Shown in pieces: positions 1-9,800 of a stretch of 64,000 nucleotides of DNA. The notes under the pieces are model-generated. The model saw nothing but the letters and a program-made list of their open reading frames with translations. It was not told where the DNA came from and made no database searches. Position 1 is the first letter of the stretch. Each line of letters begins with the position of its first letter. The translations under genes were made by a program, and so were the position numbers. This stretch comes from Aselliscus stoliczkanus (taxonomy: Eukaryota; Chordata; Mammalia; Chiroptera; Hipposideridae), in NCBI GenBank assembly GCA_033961575.1, contig CM066731.1, positions 80,435,501-80,499,500 of the forward strand, read 5' to 3'.

Positions 1-439
1 CTTCCTTCCAGAACCCATTTGTTTTTTCTTCTCTGGGCTGCCTGGGACTGTGTTCTGTCCTCTGCCAACCTAATCTTCTGAGAGTCTCTGCACTCCCGTT
101 TATCTGGGCAAGACTTTGAAATTTTAACCATCTAGGTCTGTTCTGGTCAGACCTGCCAAGTAAACCTCCATCCACCCTGGAAAACCTTAAAAAGGCTGTT
201 GTTCCCCCTTAATTCCACGGGTAGGTTAACTGACATGGGCTGTCATATCTGAAAATATAATTGTCCTTTTACACCATAGTCTTGAATGACTTATGAAAGG
301 ATAGGCTGAGAACTGAAGGCAGCATTATTAATATTTTTGTAATGAATAACACTCCCACTCTGAACAATAATACAACCATCTGCTCTTAGGGTTTCATCTG
401 GGAGAAGCCAATTCCAATTAATTGATAGGCTGCTCTTTT

Positions 440-1020
440 TAAAAAAAAAACTTCAAATTTTAGAATGGTTTTGGATTTACAGAAAAATTGGGAAGATAGT
501 TGAGTCCCCATGTACGCCACACCCAGACTCCCTATTATTGACATTTAACATTAACATGGTCTATTTGTTACAATAAATGTACCAATATTGATATATTACT
601 ATTAACTAAGTCCATAGTCTTATGTAGGCTTCCTGCCTTTTATCTGTTCCAGGATCGCATCTGGGACACCCTATTCCATTTGATTGTCCTGTCTCCCTAA
701 TCTCCTTGGCTGTGACAATTTCCGTACCTTGTTTTTCTAGCTTTGATGGTTTTAAAGAGTACTGGTCAGGCATTTTGTAGGATACCCCCTACTGGAATTT
801 TTTGTTTTTCTTATGGTTAGACTAGACTTAGTGGTTTTGAGGAGGATGATCCCAGACGGAAAGTGCCATTTTAATCATATCATATCCACCATACATACTG
901 TCAACATGATTTATGACTGGTGATGTTGACTTTGATCAGGCGGAGGCTGTTTGTCACTGTAAAGTTGAGGGACTCCCCTCTACTTCCATACTATACTTTT
1001 TGGATGGATGTGAAAATCCG
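440..1020. mobile_element. Old L1M LINE fragment
   Basis: Recognised by remembered L1M segments: the 'gatttacagaaaaattggga' stretch, 'gttccaggatcgcatctggg' and 'agtactggtcaggcattttg', in the usual order. Diverged and without coding frames. From about 1020 to the snRNA 3' box is AT-rich intron in which I recognise nothing. Confidence 0.5.
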
Positions 1021-1400
1021 GTACCTAATCCTCTTTAGCTCATGAGTATTGTCATTATTTTAAAATGTTTTATAATATTTATTTAAAAAAAAACTGTCCA
1101 CAGATCAATATTTTTATAAAAACATTTAAAATTAATTTGTTTAATATCCCCAATTCACCAATCCCTTGGAAGGACAGTTAATGTATTCTGCTGTTATTGG
1201 GCAAATTTGGGTTTCTTTAGAACGTACAAACCAAGTGTGCATAGAGAAATATAATTGAGAGATGCTAAATTTGAGATGCTCTGTCAAAGAAGAGAGAAAG
1301 TATGAGCCAGAAACATAACAGTTAACATTGTGCTTTGTGCACCCCCTGCTGGGAAGATATGAAACTATAGCTCAAGAACTGAGAAACGGTTTATATCAAG

Positions 1401-1414
1401 ACCATTTTTTAAAC
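1401..1414 (-). terminator. snRNA 3' box downstream of RNU4ATAC
   Basis: The minus strand reads GTTTAAAAAATGGT starting about 28 bases past the RNA 3' end. It fits the GTTT-N(0-3)-AAA core of the 3' box that directs Integrator-dependent 3' end formation of polymerase II snRNAs. Confidence 0.7.
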
Positions 1415-1441
1415 GCCAAAGTCGTGAAAAAAGGATGTTTC

Positions 1442-1570
1442 TTTTTTCCAAAAATTGCACCAAAATAAAGCAGAGCTCTAGTTGATGCGAATGTGTTGTG
1501 TAGGTGTTAGCAGTACTGTCCTCACTTTCCGTTCATTGGACAGTAGCGCAACCCCAAGAAAAGGATGGTT
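1442..1570 (-). ncRNA. RNU4ATAC: U4atac snRNA gene (minor spliceosome)
   Basis: Read on the minus strand from 1570, the sequence starts AACCATCCTTTTCTTGGGGT and ends near the Sm site AATTTTTGG, about 129 bases in all, matching human U4atac as I recall it (about 130). The 5' part that pairs with U6atac is unchanged. The 5' stem-loop keeps both halves of the kink-turn that binds the 15.5K protein (CCAATGA and TGAGG). Its lower stem is fully Watson-Crick here (ACTGTCC with GGACAGT), where human has a wobble pair. The 3' hairpin GCATCAA...TTGGTGC is preserved. U4atac pairs with U6atac in the U4atac/U6atac.U5 tri-snRNP and is needed to splice U12-type introns. In human the gene also lies in a CLASP1 intron on the opposite strand. 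Changes fall mainly in loops, so this looks functional rather than a pseudogene. Confidence 0.93.
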
Positions 1571-1612
1571 GGCAGGTTTTGTACAAGCGCTGCAAGGGGG
1601 AAGTGCCAATAC

Positions 1613-1632
1613 CAGGTTGGGTTGTGGTGAGT
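1613..1632 (-). promoter_or_regulatory. Probable proximal sequence element of RNU4ATAC
   Basis: The minus-strand block contains CTCACCACAAC, resembling the YYACC-NTNA core of vertebrate PSEs, 43-62 bases before the RNA start where SNAPc binds. No TATA box follows between it and the start, consistent with RNA polymerase II transcription. The match is approximate; position is the main support. Confidence 0.6.
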
Positions 1633-1786
1633 AATTTGGAAGTCGCGGCCGAGTCACCGGGTAGCTAGTGTACCTAAGCCAACCACAGCTCCCGAAGCAA
1701 ACCACCAACTCCTTGTTTTCTGAGGCTTCTGAGGGCGCGAAAGGCCTGTCGGTTTTACCCAAAAGGCCAGGCGCCTGTGCGAGAAA

Positions 1787-1794
1787 ATTTGCAT
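1787..1794 (-). promoter_or_regulatory. Octamer (distal sequence element) of RNU4ATAC
   Basis: The minus strand reads ATGCAAAT, the perfect Oct-1 octamer, 217-224 bases upstream of the U4atac start. Vertebrate snRNA genes carry such a distal element near -220, so sequence and distance both fit. Confidence 0.85.
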
Positions 1795-2120
1795 ATGCGC
1801 TCATAGAGGCTGGGCCAGCAGGGGGCGGGGCTGCGGCATGTGTTTCTACACTCTGGCTGGCGCCCGGGATGTGGCCAGGCTGTGGCTGCTTTTTATTTCG
1901 TTTCTCATTACTGACCATTTCCTATTAAAACTGTAAACGTTTCTTTTTGTATAAGAGTAGCCCTCCTCTTGATAAGCAGTTTAATCTTGCAATTGGCATA
2001 TGCTCTGCGGGCTCTGGGACAGCACCAAAGGCAGAAATGTGGGGCGTCCTGGGAGCTGCTGGGCGGGAGCCCTGGGCTCCGGGCTGGCAGCTAACGGGGT
2101 CCTGATGTTTCCCGTTGCAG

Positions 2121-2199
2121 GTGGTTCTTCTGGGCATGGACATCCTGTCCGCGCTGGTCACCCGGCTGCAGGATCGGTTCAAGGCGCAGATCGGCACAG
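2121..2199 (+). CDS. CLASP1: CLASP1 coding exon, TOG1 part 1
   Basis: This 79-base exon starts directly after the acceptor CCCGTTGCAG and ends at the donor CACAG|GTGAGC. It enters in phase 0, encodes 26 residues beginning VVLLGMDILSAL and ending AQIGT, and leaves one base (G) that completes a Val codon with the next exon. By my memory of the human protein this is about residues 66-91, a HEAT-like helix pair of TOG1. TOG domains are arrays of HEAT repeats; in CLASP proteins TOG1 is the divergent N-terminal one, and the protein acts on microtubule ends and kinetochores. The translated residues show no difference from the human protein as I remember it. Confidence 0.96.
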
Positions 2200-3684
2200 G
2201 TGAGCTGTGGGCAAGAGTGGAGCGGGCCCCAGACTCTCTACCTTGCAGCTCCCAGCCCTCGCTCAGTCTTCCCAAATCCTCCAGTTACCTGTACCCAACC
2301 CTCCCAGCCATCACCTTGTGTCCTGTCCTCCCCCCTCCCCCCGCTTTAACCTTCCCCTTTAGTCCTCTCAGCCACCCCGGCTACCACCCCAGCCTCTTCC
2401 TTCAGTCTCCCCCTGCCGGAGTTCATCCCAGACCCACTGGCCTCACTGCATCTGCTGGCATCTCCCCCACCCCCTTCATACCTTTTTGCTGGCTTCTTCC
2501 TACCTTCATGTTCTAATACGAAGTATCACTGCTAATTCTTTTATTTTTTTTCATACAAATTAGCTATCACACTTTAGTGCCAACCAAGTCGTTTGTCCCC
2601 CACCTTCCCTTTTGAGAGGCATTGTTTCCTTCTTTGACAAGTCCTGCAGATCCCATGCAGCTTCATTTTTTTCCAGATGATTATTGTTGGTATTGTTTTC
2701 ACTTTGATAGTATATGATGATTACTTATTTTAAAGGGAAAACAATGTCAATAAAATGAAATAAAAATAACCACAGGTTTCATAGATTTAGAGATGATTTA
2801 ATCATCTAAATTCCTGACCTCTGTGATTTCATAATGATAACATAAACACTAAGCAGCTCTGTTTGTGCAAGTGTTTTCATATAGAATTTCTCCATTTCAT
2901 TTGGTACATAGTATTTTCTGTTAATTTTCCCATCAGTGTGCCCCTTTAGATAAGGTCAAGAATTCTTTTGTCATTCTGGCACTAACTGTCCATCTACAAA
3001 TAAAAATCCTCCTAACTTTAGAAATTTGACATTTTAATAGCGTTCCATTTTTCTCCTAAATTAGCTGAATTGGTCAGGAAAACCTCTTGTAAAAGAAAGG
3101 TTCATACACTCTTAGGAGAAGCAAAGTAAGCTGACCTCTGGTATGCAAGTGCCCTTGGAGCACCGGCCAGTGGCCCATGCTCAGGTGTGTGGAGAAGGGG
3201 TGGGGAGCTGGACTCTGTCCATATGCGTGTGAGTATGTTATGTAAAATTAAAAACACAGTGTAGATGAAAGATAGATTGAGCCATAAGTGCCTGCTTCTT
3301 CTACCTCCAAACAAATATTCAGGAGACCCCCCTCTCTTACCTGTATTTCCTTTTGTGTTGATTCTTTCCCGCCAATCTTCCATTGACATCCATTTTAATA
3401 ATATTTCACCAGTATAAAAATATGTTAGGAGATGGCTAGAGGAAGGTAGGATAAGGAGGAAGAAAAATAGCATGCCCATGCAAAAAGGATTTTGCAGATT
3501 TTTAAAGTGGCTTCCATGGATTTAACAAGGAAAGGAGAACTGTGGAGATTGGTGGTTTTAGAATATGGAAGCACATCCTTTAGGCCAGGACTTTGTTTTC
3601 CCAGTGAATTGAAATGTCCACAATTGGTAACTGCACACTCCCCAAATTGGTGTTCCTCTGATCACTTTGCATTTTGATTTCCAG
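2200..3684 (+). other. CLASP1 intron without recognised repeats
   Basis: The first 300 bases are strongly C/T-rich (2220-2500). After 2520 the sequence is AT-rich. I recognise no transposon, RNA gene or conserved coding segment; open frames here are chance. Confidence 0.5.
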
Positions 3685-3788
3685 TGCTGCCAAGTTTAAT
3701 AGACAGACTGGGAGATGCTAAAGACTCCGTCAGGGAGCAAGACCAGACTCTGCTGCTAAAGATCATGGATCAGGCTGCTAACCCCCAG
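3685..3788 (+). CDS. CLASP1: CLASP1 coding exon, TOG1 part 2
   Basis: This 104-base exon follows the acceptor TTTTGATTTCCAG and ends at AACCCCCAG|GTAGGA. With the single base carried from the previous exon it gives exactly 35 codons, from Val-Leu-Pro-Ser-Leu-Ile-Asp to Ala-Asn-Pro-Gln, and ends in phase 0. The Leu/Ile spacing is typical of a HEAT helix followed by a charged turn (GDAKDSVREQDQ). It matches the human CLASP1 block of about residues 92-126 as I recall it. The upstream intron is only about 1.5 kb. The donor is followed by a run of eight G residues (3808-3815), which may act as an intronic splicing enhancer; that is inference only. Confidence 0.96.
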
Positions 3789-4337
3789 GTAGGATGAGGG
3801 TCGGCGGGGGGGGGCGTTGTATGGCCCCTGGCATGCACGTGCGCCTCTAACACCAGTGGTTTACTCCATGTGAAAAGACTTCATTTCTTCCAAGCCGATG
3901 TATTTCCGATGGAACTGTTCATAGCTGTTCATCTACACTCCCGGCCCCCATGATATTTAAATAAATAATAAATAGCAAATGGTATACTTTGAATAAATAA
4001 GACTTAACATGGGTATGGAGTGCTTGGTTTAATCCATTAGACTCCTGAGCTCATTTATGTCACTGATTCTCTGTTTCTCTGAAAAGAACAGTTGTGGTGT
4101 CTGGGGAGCCAGGAGGCCTGACTGGAGCCTTTGTCCCTGTGTGCTAGTGAGCTGGGGCTGCTGGGATAGAGGGACAGAGGGACACAGCCCTGCCTTCCAG
4201 GGTCCAGCTGTCCATTGTAGGGGGAGTGAGGGATGTTCTCAGGAAAAGCCTTCCCAGGGAAGGTACAACCTAGACCGGCCTTAAGAGGTGAGCAGGTGCT
4301 TTGACTTGTGGACGGGATGGGGACTACTGTTCCGGGC

Positions 4338-4490
4338 TGGGAGAGCAATAGGAGGATGTGACCTTTGGCAAGGAGGATGTGACCTTTGGCAAGTCACCCA
4401 CCCTCTTTTGGCCTCACTATCCTCACCCATAAAGTGGGGACAGCCATACCTCTTTCAGGGTCACTGGGACAATTAAATGCAGTTATGTAT
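4338..4490 (+). mobile_element. MIR SINE with an internal tandem duplication
   Basis: Typical MIR core order: 'acctttggcaagtcacccac', 'cctcacccataaagtgggga', then 'gggtcactgggacaattaaa'. It contains the 21-base direct repeat described separately. Confidence 0.6.
4350..4391 (+). repeat. Perfect 21-bp tandem duplication
   Basis: The unit AGGAGGATGTGACCTTTGGC plus A occurs twice back to back (4350-4370 and 4371-4391) inside the MIR. It is probably a recent slippage or microduplication because the copies are identical while the MIR is old. Confidence 0.9.
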
Positions 4491-4702
4491 AGGAATGTGT
4501 TTTGAAAAAATTGAATTCGATATACAAATAAAGTCCCTGTTTTTCAGTCTGCACTTGAGATGACTAAATGGGCTAGTAGCGGCTGGGACTGACTTGACAT
4601 CACCTGTTGAGAAGTCCCTCTTCTGTTGGCCTCATATTAATAAACAAAAGGCTACAGAAATCTCCTCCTCTTCTCTTTTCATCTGCCCTTCGCTGTCTGC
4701 AG

Positions 4703-4794
4703 TACGTGTGGGACCGGATGCTGGGAGGCTTCAAGCACAAGAATTTCCGGACTCGTGAAGGCACATGTGTCTGCCTTGTTGCCACACTCAATGC
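4703..4794 (+). CDS. CLASP1: CLASP1 coding exon, TOG1 part 3
   Basis: This 92-base exon follows a long pyrimidine tract and the acceptor CGCTGTCTGCAG, and ends at AATGC|GTAAGT, an almost perfect donor. It encodes 30 codons (YVWDRMLGGFKHKNFRTREG then TCVCLVATLN) plus two bases of an Ala codon. It corresponds to about residues 127-157. The human protein as I remember it reads Ile-Cys-Leu-Cys-Leu-Ile where this one reads Thr-Cys-Val-Cys-Leu-Val, so this short helix is slightly diverged, with conservative changes. The basic FKHKNFRTREG loop is shared across CLASP family members and lies on the inter-HEAT edge expected to face tubulin; that placement is family inference. Confidence 0.96.
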
Positions 4795-4839
4795 GTAAGT
4801 CTGGGCAGGGCCTGAGGGTTTCCTTGGCTGAGCTTTTTT

Positions 4840-5770
4840 ATTTTTACATTTTATTTTGAAATAACTGTAGATTTCGGGACGCTGCAGAGAAATGTATTGG
4901 GAGGTGCTGTGCAAACCCCTTCCCCTCCCCCAGTGTCAACATCCTGCATGGTTGTAGTGTAATGACGATACCAGGAAATCGATACTGATACAATCCACAG
5001 AGCTTATTCAGATTCCTTTAGTCACACACACACACACGCGCGCGTGTGTGCAGTCCTGTCACATGTGTAGCTCCATGTAACTACCATTGTCAAGGTACAG
5101 AGCTGTGTATCACCCCAGGCTCCCTCATGCTGCCCCCTTATGGCCAGTTGCTAACCTCTGGTAGCCCTAATGTGTACTCCCTCTACGATTTTCTCATTTC
5201 AGGAATGTTACATAAATGGAATCACACAGAATGTAACCCTTTGAGATTCGTTTTTTTCATTCCACGTACTTCCCTTGAGGTTGTGTATATGTTGTTGCCT
5301 AAACAGCTCATCCATTCTTATTGCTGCTTGGAATTCCATGGTATAGAAATAGCACAGTATAACTGTTCACCTGTTGAAGGACATTGAATAATATCCAGTT
5401 TTTGGCTATTACAAAGAAAGCTGCTATGAACACATGTAAATTTCTGTATCAACATCAGCTTTCATTTCTGTTGCGTCAGTGCTCAAGAATGCAGTTGCTG
5501 TTTATTTGCTAAGTTCATGTTTCGTTTTAAAAGAAACTGCTAAACTGTTTTCCAGAGTTGTCTGTACCATTTTATATTCCCACCAGCAATGTATGAATGA
5601 TTCAGTTTCTTCATGTCCATGCTAGGATTGAATGTTATCACTATTTTTTAGTTTACTCATTTGATGTGTGTGTATTGAGAGCTTATTGCTATTTTAGTTT
5701 ATATTTCTTTAATGACCGTTGATGTTGAACATTTTTCATGTGGTTATTTGTACGAGAGGCTTTTTTAAAA
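4840..5770 (-). mobile_element. Old L1M LINE fragment, antisense
   Basis: Includes the remembered L1M blocks 'ttattttgaaataactgtag', 'ataaatggaatcacacagaa', 'tgttgaaggacattgaata' and 'ccagcaatgtatgaatga', the antisense of the ORF2 3' end and 3' UTR of old L1. Interrupted by a CA/CG/TG tract at 5022-5050. Sequence to about 5920 looks like further degraded L1. Confidence 0.6.
5022..5050. repeat. Alternating purine-pyrimidine tract (CA)n(CG)n(TG)n
   Basis: CA repeats pass directly into CGCGCGCG and then TGTGTG, a self-complementary, strictly alternating run of the kind that readily adopts Z-DNA. Confidence 0.85.
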
Positions 5771-5927
5771 TAAAAATTACAGATCACTTTTTCTTATTAT
5801 TAAAGTGATACCGTATATATTATAGAAAATTTAAAATAAAGAAGAAAATTATTACCTATAATTCTACCCCCTTCAGATAATCATTATTAACTGTGGTGCA
5901 TTTTATTCCAGCCTGTAAAGTTACATT

Positions 5928-6323
5928 TTTTAAAGCTTTTATTGGGGAATTGGGGGAGGGGAACAGACAAGTTGCTGTCCTTTTGTTCTTCAGTCTAGTT
6001 GTGGAGGACATTGCTTCACTGGCCCATGTTGGTATTGTCATTGTGCTCTTCCCGGGTGAGGCAGATTGGTCACTGGCCTCATAGCAGCTCTTGGCAGCTC
6101 ACGCTGGTTGCTGGCCACGCATTGTAGCCTATGGCAGCCCACTGCAGCAGGGGCTGCAGCAATGCCATTGCTGGTGACTTACGGCAGCCCAGCTCCAGGT
6201 GGAGCTACCATTCACCATCTTAGCTGTAGAGGGCAGTGTCACTGGCCCTGATATGTGGGATCTGAACCGGGGCCTCCGGCATCCCAAGCCAGCTCTTAAC
6301 CAACGCTCCACTCAGCCAGCCCC
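5928..6323 (-). mobile_element. tRNA-derived SINE, long form
   Basis: Antisense copy of the lineage-specific SINE. It runs from the reverse-complemented tail (aaagcttttattggggaatt, i.e. AATAAAAGCTTT) to the reverse-complemented tRNA-like head ending at 'cagccagcccc'. Target duplications AAGTTACATT flank it (5918-5927 and 6324-6333). The long form has a tRNA-like head, a middle unit with repeated 'ggcagc' motifs, and a 'ttccccttcccc' tail with a poly(A) signal. Confidence 0.88.
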
Positions 6324-6429
6324 AAGTTACATTATTTGAAGAAACAAATTGGGATTATAATGTTTATATCACCATGTAAATTTTTCCCCTCCTAATGTGT
6401 TTGCCTTTTCAGTGCCATTAAATTTGGCC

Positions 6430-6690
6430 ATGTGTGTCCAAGCTTTTAAAACAGGGTTTCTAGCCTTTGATCACAATAGTTTCACTTCTAAGACTTTATC
6501 TTGAGGAAGCAGTCAGATTACCAGAGAAAGCTGTGTTCCCAAAGGATATGGTGACAGCATTCATGATGGTGAAAAGTTGTAAATGACTTAAATGTTCTCT
6601 AGCAGGGCAGTGTTTAGTTGGCATCTTCTGCAGCCATTTTACCAGTCTTTTCATTCAGCAGTTATTAACTGAATGTCATTTGTAACAGAG
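6430..6690 (+). mobile_element. Probable old L1M fragment
   Basis: The stretch 'cacttctaagactttatctt' through 'gacttaaatgttctctagca' resembles the L1M ORF2 3' end/3' UTR in sense orientation. The match is weak. The following bases up to the exon at 7114 show no repeat that I can name with confidence. Confidence 0.4.
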
Positions 6691-7113
6691 CTGTACACAG
6701 ATGGAGAATTAAGTGAGGACCTTTAAGGGACTCCCATTGTAGTTGAATATACTGAGTTGGGCAGAGCAGGAACCATTGCATGACAGAATATAATGCAGAG
6801 ATGGCCATATGTGAAGCAGGCAAGACTGGGAAAGCCTTACAGGTTTGGGGCCAGATTGGGGAGAGCCTTGAGTGCCAGGGAGAAGACACCTCAGTGAGAA
6901 GCACTAATGGTTTTGAACTTGGTGCAAAGGGGCCGCCATGGTACATTTATTTTGGATCCAGATGGAAAAGACATAGGGAAGATGGGAAGGAGAGAGCCTG
7001 GGAGTGATATGGCAATAGGGCCCTGGGGGTGGAGAGGAAGAAGTAAATGTGGGCAGAGTGGCTTCTTTCTTTTCTTTGTTTCACCAACAATAAAACACTG
7101 CTTTTGTTTCTAG

Positions 7114-7189
7114 CTCTGGAGCACACACTTTAACACTCAGCAAGATTGTGCCACATATATGTAATTTACTTGGAGATCCAAACAGCCAG
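7114..7189 (+). CDS. CLASP1: CLASP1 coding exon, TOG1 part 4
   Basis: This 76-base exon follows TTTTGTTTCTAG and ends at AACAGCCAG|GTGAGT. Its first base completes the split Ala codon. The remaining 75 bases give 25 residues, from Ser-Gly-Ala-His-Thr-Leu to Asp-Pro-Asn-Ser-Gln, ending in phase 0. This is about residues 158-182 of the human protein. The human sequence as I recall it has Gln where this copy has His (GAQTL versus GAHTL). The LTLSKIVPHICNLLGDPNSQ block is a HEAT helix ending in the aspartate-containing turn that precedes the next repeat. Splice sites, phase and residue match agree, so I regard the exon as certain. Confidence 0.96.
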
Positions 7190-7539
7190 GTGAGTGTATT
7201 TAATGAGAAAGTACAATAATTGGTCATAGACAATTAAGATTCATTTTGGTGTTCTGTGTATGCTTGATAGGTGGGTGGGACGTTACTCATCTTTATAGAA
7301 CTCAGATTATTATTTAAGATAATTAGCATTAATGCTCATTAGCATTTATAATATATCATTGGTAAATGTAGCTACTTTGCTGTCTACATGGGGCTGAGAC
7401 CTCATTAGCCTATGAAATGATGTCATCCAGACCAGCCTCTGACAGTGCCCTCAAAAAACAACAACAGACCAGCCGCCCAGAAAATATCACTCTGGTTACC
7501 ATCTCTGCAGATAAAAGAGGGTAGGCGTAGGGGAGAGTG

Positions 7540-7765
7540 GTCAGGGCTGATTGAAGTCAGTGATTGCCTCTGGAGAGGGGAGATTTATTGGAAAGGGCCA
7601 GAGGGAACTTTTCTGAGGCATTGGAAATATTGTGTATTTTGCTTTAGATGGTGGCTGTACTGGTGTATACACCTGTGGAAACTCCTTGAACCCTTAAGAA
7701 CTGTGGATGTTATTTTTGGTGTTTTACATAAATTTAAAAAAAAAATGAAAACAAAACACTACTTT
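7540..7765 (+). mobile_element. L1M 3' UTR fragment, sense
   Basis: Contains the characteristic old L1 3' UTR order: 'gattgcctctggagagggga', 'ggaacttttctgaggcattg', 'gatggtggctgtactggtgt', then an A-rich end. Confidence 0.6.
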
Positions 7766-9419
7766 CTTGGTTACTGAATAGGAGAGGAGGTGGTAATCCG
7801 TGACCAGGCCATTCACGAAGCTTTCCTTCCAAGTCTGGGCTTGCAAAGTGCCGGTTCTCTCAGAAGTTCAGTTTTGTTTATCACGGAGTCGTTTGTATTA
7901 CGTTGGCTCATATGGACGGATAAAAACACTTCAGGAGATAAAAACAGGAGCAAGAATTTACCAAAGAAATATATATAGAGTAATACAAAGGGACACCTCA
8001 TTGTAAATCTTGACTGACGACGCTTAAAAGTGCCCTCCAAAGGGGCTGTGTCATGCCCTCTCCTGCCTTCACCAGCGTCTAGGTCCTTCTCTGAGGACAC
8101 CTGCCAGTGTTTGTCCTCTCTTCTTCATCTTCGCCCGTAATCCCAGTTGCAGTCTCTCACCTTCTCTCTGCTGCTCTGTTTTGCTGTTTTTCTTTCTGCC
8201 CCAAACCTGTCCTCCTGCTCACTGCCCTCCTGTCTGTTTTCTTGGTCTCTCTTGATGGCACCTACTTCTTTCTACTCATTCTCCAGCCTTCATTGAAGAC
8301 ATATCACATTAAAAATATCATTTCTGGATATTTTTATTTACCGAATCATACTTTATATTCAACCTTAGTTTAAAAATAAACTATTTAAAAAAGATTCTAA
8401 ATTACCGAATGAATTATGTTGCCCCCATTTTTGTTTATTGTGGAAAAAGTTCTTTATAGAGGCCCCACTCCAAGGATATTGCTGCTGTCACATGGTATCC
8501 TTTTGTGGAGCAGAAAAGCAGGCCTGGCTAGATGTTATTTGTGCCTAATGCCTTTGCTTATTTTGCCCACACAGCTGATGGGCGTGTGGGAGACCAAGCA
8601 TTGGGGGTGAAATGAGGTGGTGCCCTGTGGGCGCATGTCCGCAATTTGTAGGAGACTGGCAGAGCCAGAGTATTCCGACTGAGTGCTCTGAAAATAATCC
8701 ACGTGCTCAGATCTGCCTCGGCAGTGCATGTGTTTGAGCGCGCACTCGTTTGTGTGTGCACTGTGTGTGTGTACGCACGCATGCAGGCGCAGACACACTC
8801 AGTCCACGTGTTCCACCCCCTCCTGCCAGGAGACTTCCTTGCCTGCTTCTCTGATACTAATCAGTTCATCATCCCTCCTCCTGGGTGCACAAGTATGTTG
8901 CTGTGCTCTTGACTTTATTTTAACTTTCGTCAGTTTTTTCCGCTAGTCTGACCCTTGAGAGTCAGGACTATAATTATTCCACGTTATTGTCCCAGGACTT
9001 CCTTCCAGCTGTTTTAGGATTGAGTAGACCCTATAGCTGTTTGAATGACTCCCCTCAGAGCTGCTTATGTCTCAGACGAGAGGACAGTTGTGCCTCATCA
9101 GTGCTGTCCCTGCACCTGACACTGCAGTCAGCCTTCAGCTTGCCCACGCTCTTCAGGAATTAAAAGCCCAACACAGAATTGCTAGAGAAGTGTGGACAAT
9201 GCATCTATCGTTCTGCGTAAAGAGGAAGGGGGGCAGCTGAAAAAAAAGAGGAAGGAGAGTTGCAGCGCAGTGACTTCCCCCGAGACTTTTAGAGTCTGGG
9301 TCGTCTTAGCCCCGGGGCTCTGTCCTCTGCAGCCCCCCACAGGGCACAGCACAGCGACAGCCTGAGCCTGGTAAGTGAAAGCCTGTTGCTCCCTGTGTCC
9401 TTCCTCTGTTTTCAACTCT
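7766..9419 (+). other. CLASP1 intron, no recognised gene
   Basis: Mostly single-copy-looking intron. It includes a C/T-rich part (8100-8300) and a TG/CA- and CGCA-rich part (8735-8800). No exon with matching phase or known repeat is visible. Confidence 0.4.
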
Positions 9420-9800
9420 TCTTATTGAAAGATTCCAACTTACGTAGAAGTAGTGAGAATGACATAGTGCACCTCCGTGTATCCACCATCGAGCTTCCAC
9501 AACTAGGATGACAAGGCCAGTTGGGGTTCATCTGTCTCCCCTCCTCCATCACATTATTTTGAAGCAAATCTTACACATCATTTCGTTTAATTCTTAAGCA
9601 CTCTTAAATGATAAGGACTCTTTTTTGTCCTTCAAAATCGTAACTTTAATAGTTATCCCTCCTGTCCATCCAGAAAGTTATTCTCTCATATCATCAAATA
9701 TCTAGTCAGTATTCACTTCTTCCTAAGTATCTCATGTTTTTCAGTTTCCTGCGTTTCACTTTCCAAGAGTGAAGAAACATTTTCACGAAGCTTTCCTGCA
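9420..9800. mobile_element. Old L1M fragment
   Basis: Blocks such as 'tattttgaagcaaatcttac' and the stretch leading to 'tttcagtttcctgcgtttca' resemble the same old L1M family as the fragment at 440-1020. Heavily diverged; boundaries are uncertain. Confidence 0.45.

Noticed and set aside
1478..1928. ORFs of 146 and 86 residues around the snRNA
   Set aside because: They overlap RNU4ATAC and its promoter; the RNA gene explains the conserved sequence.
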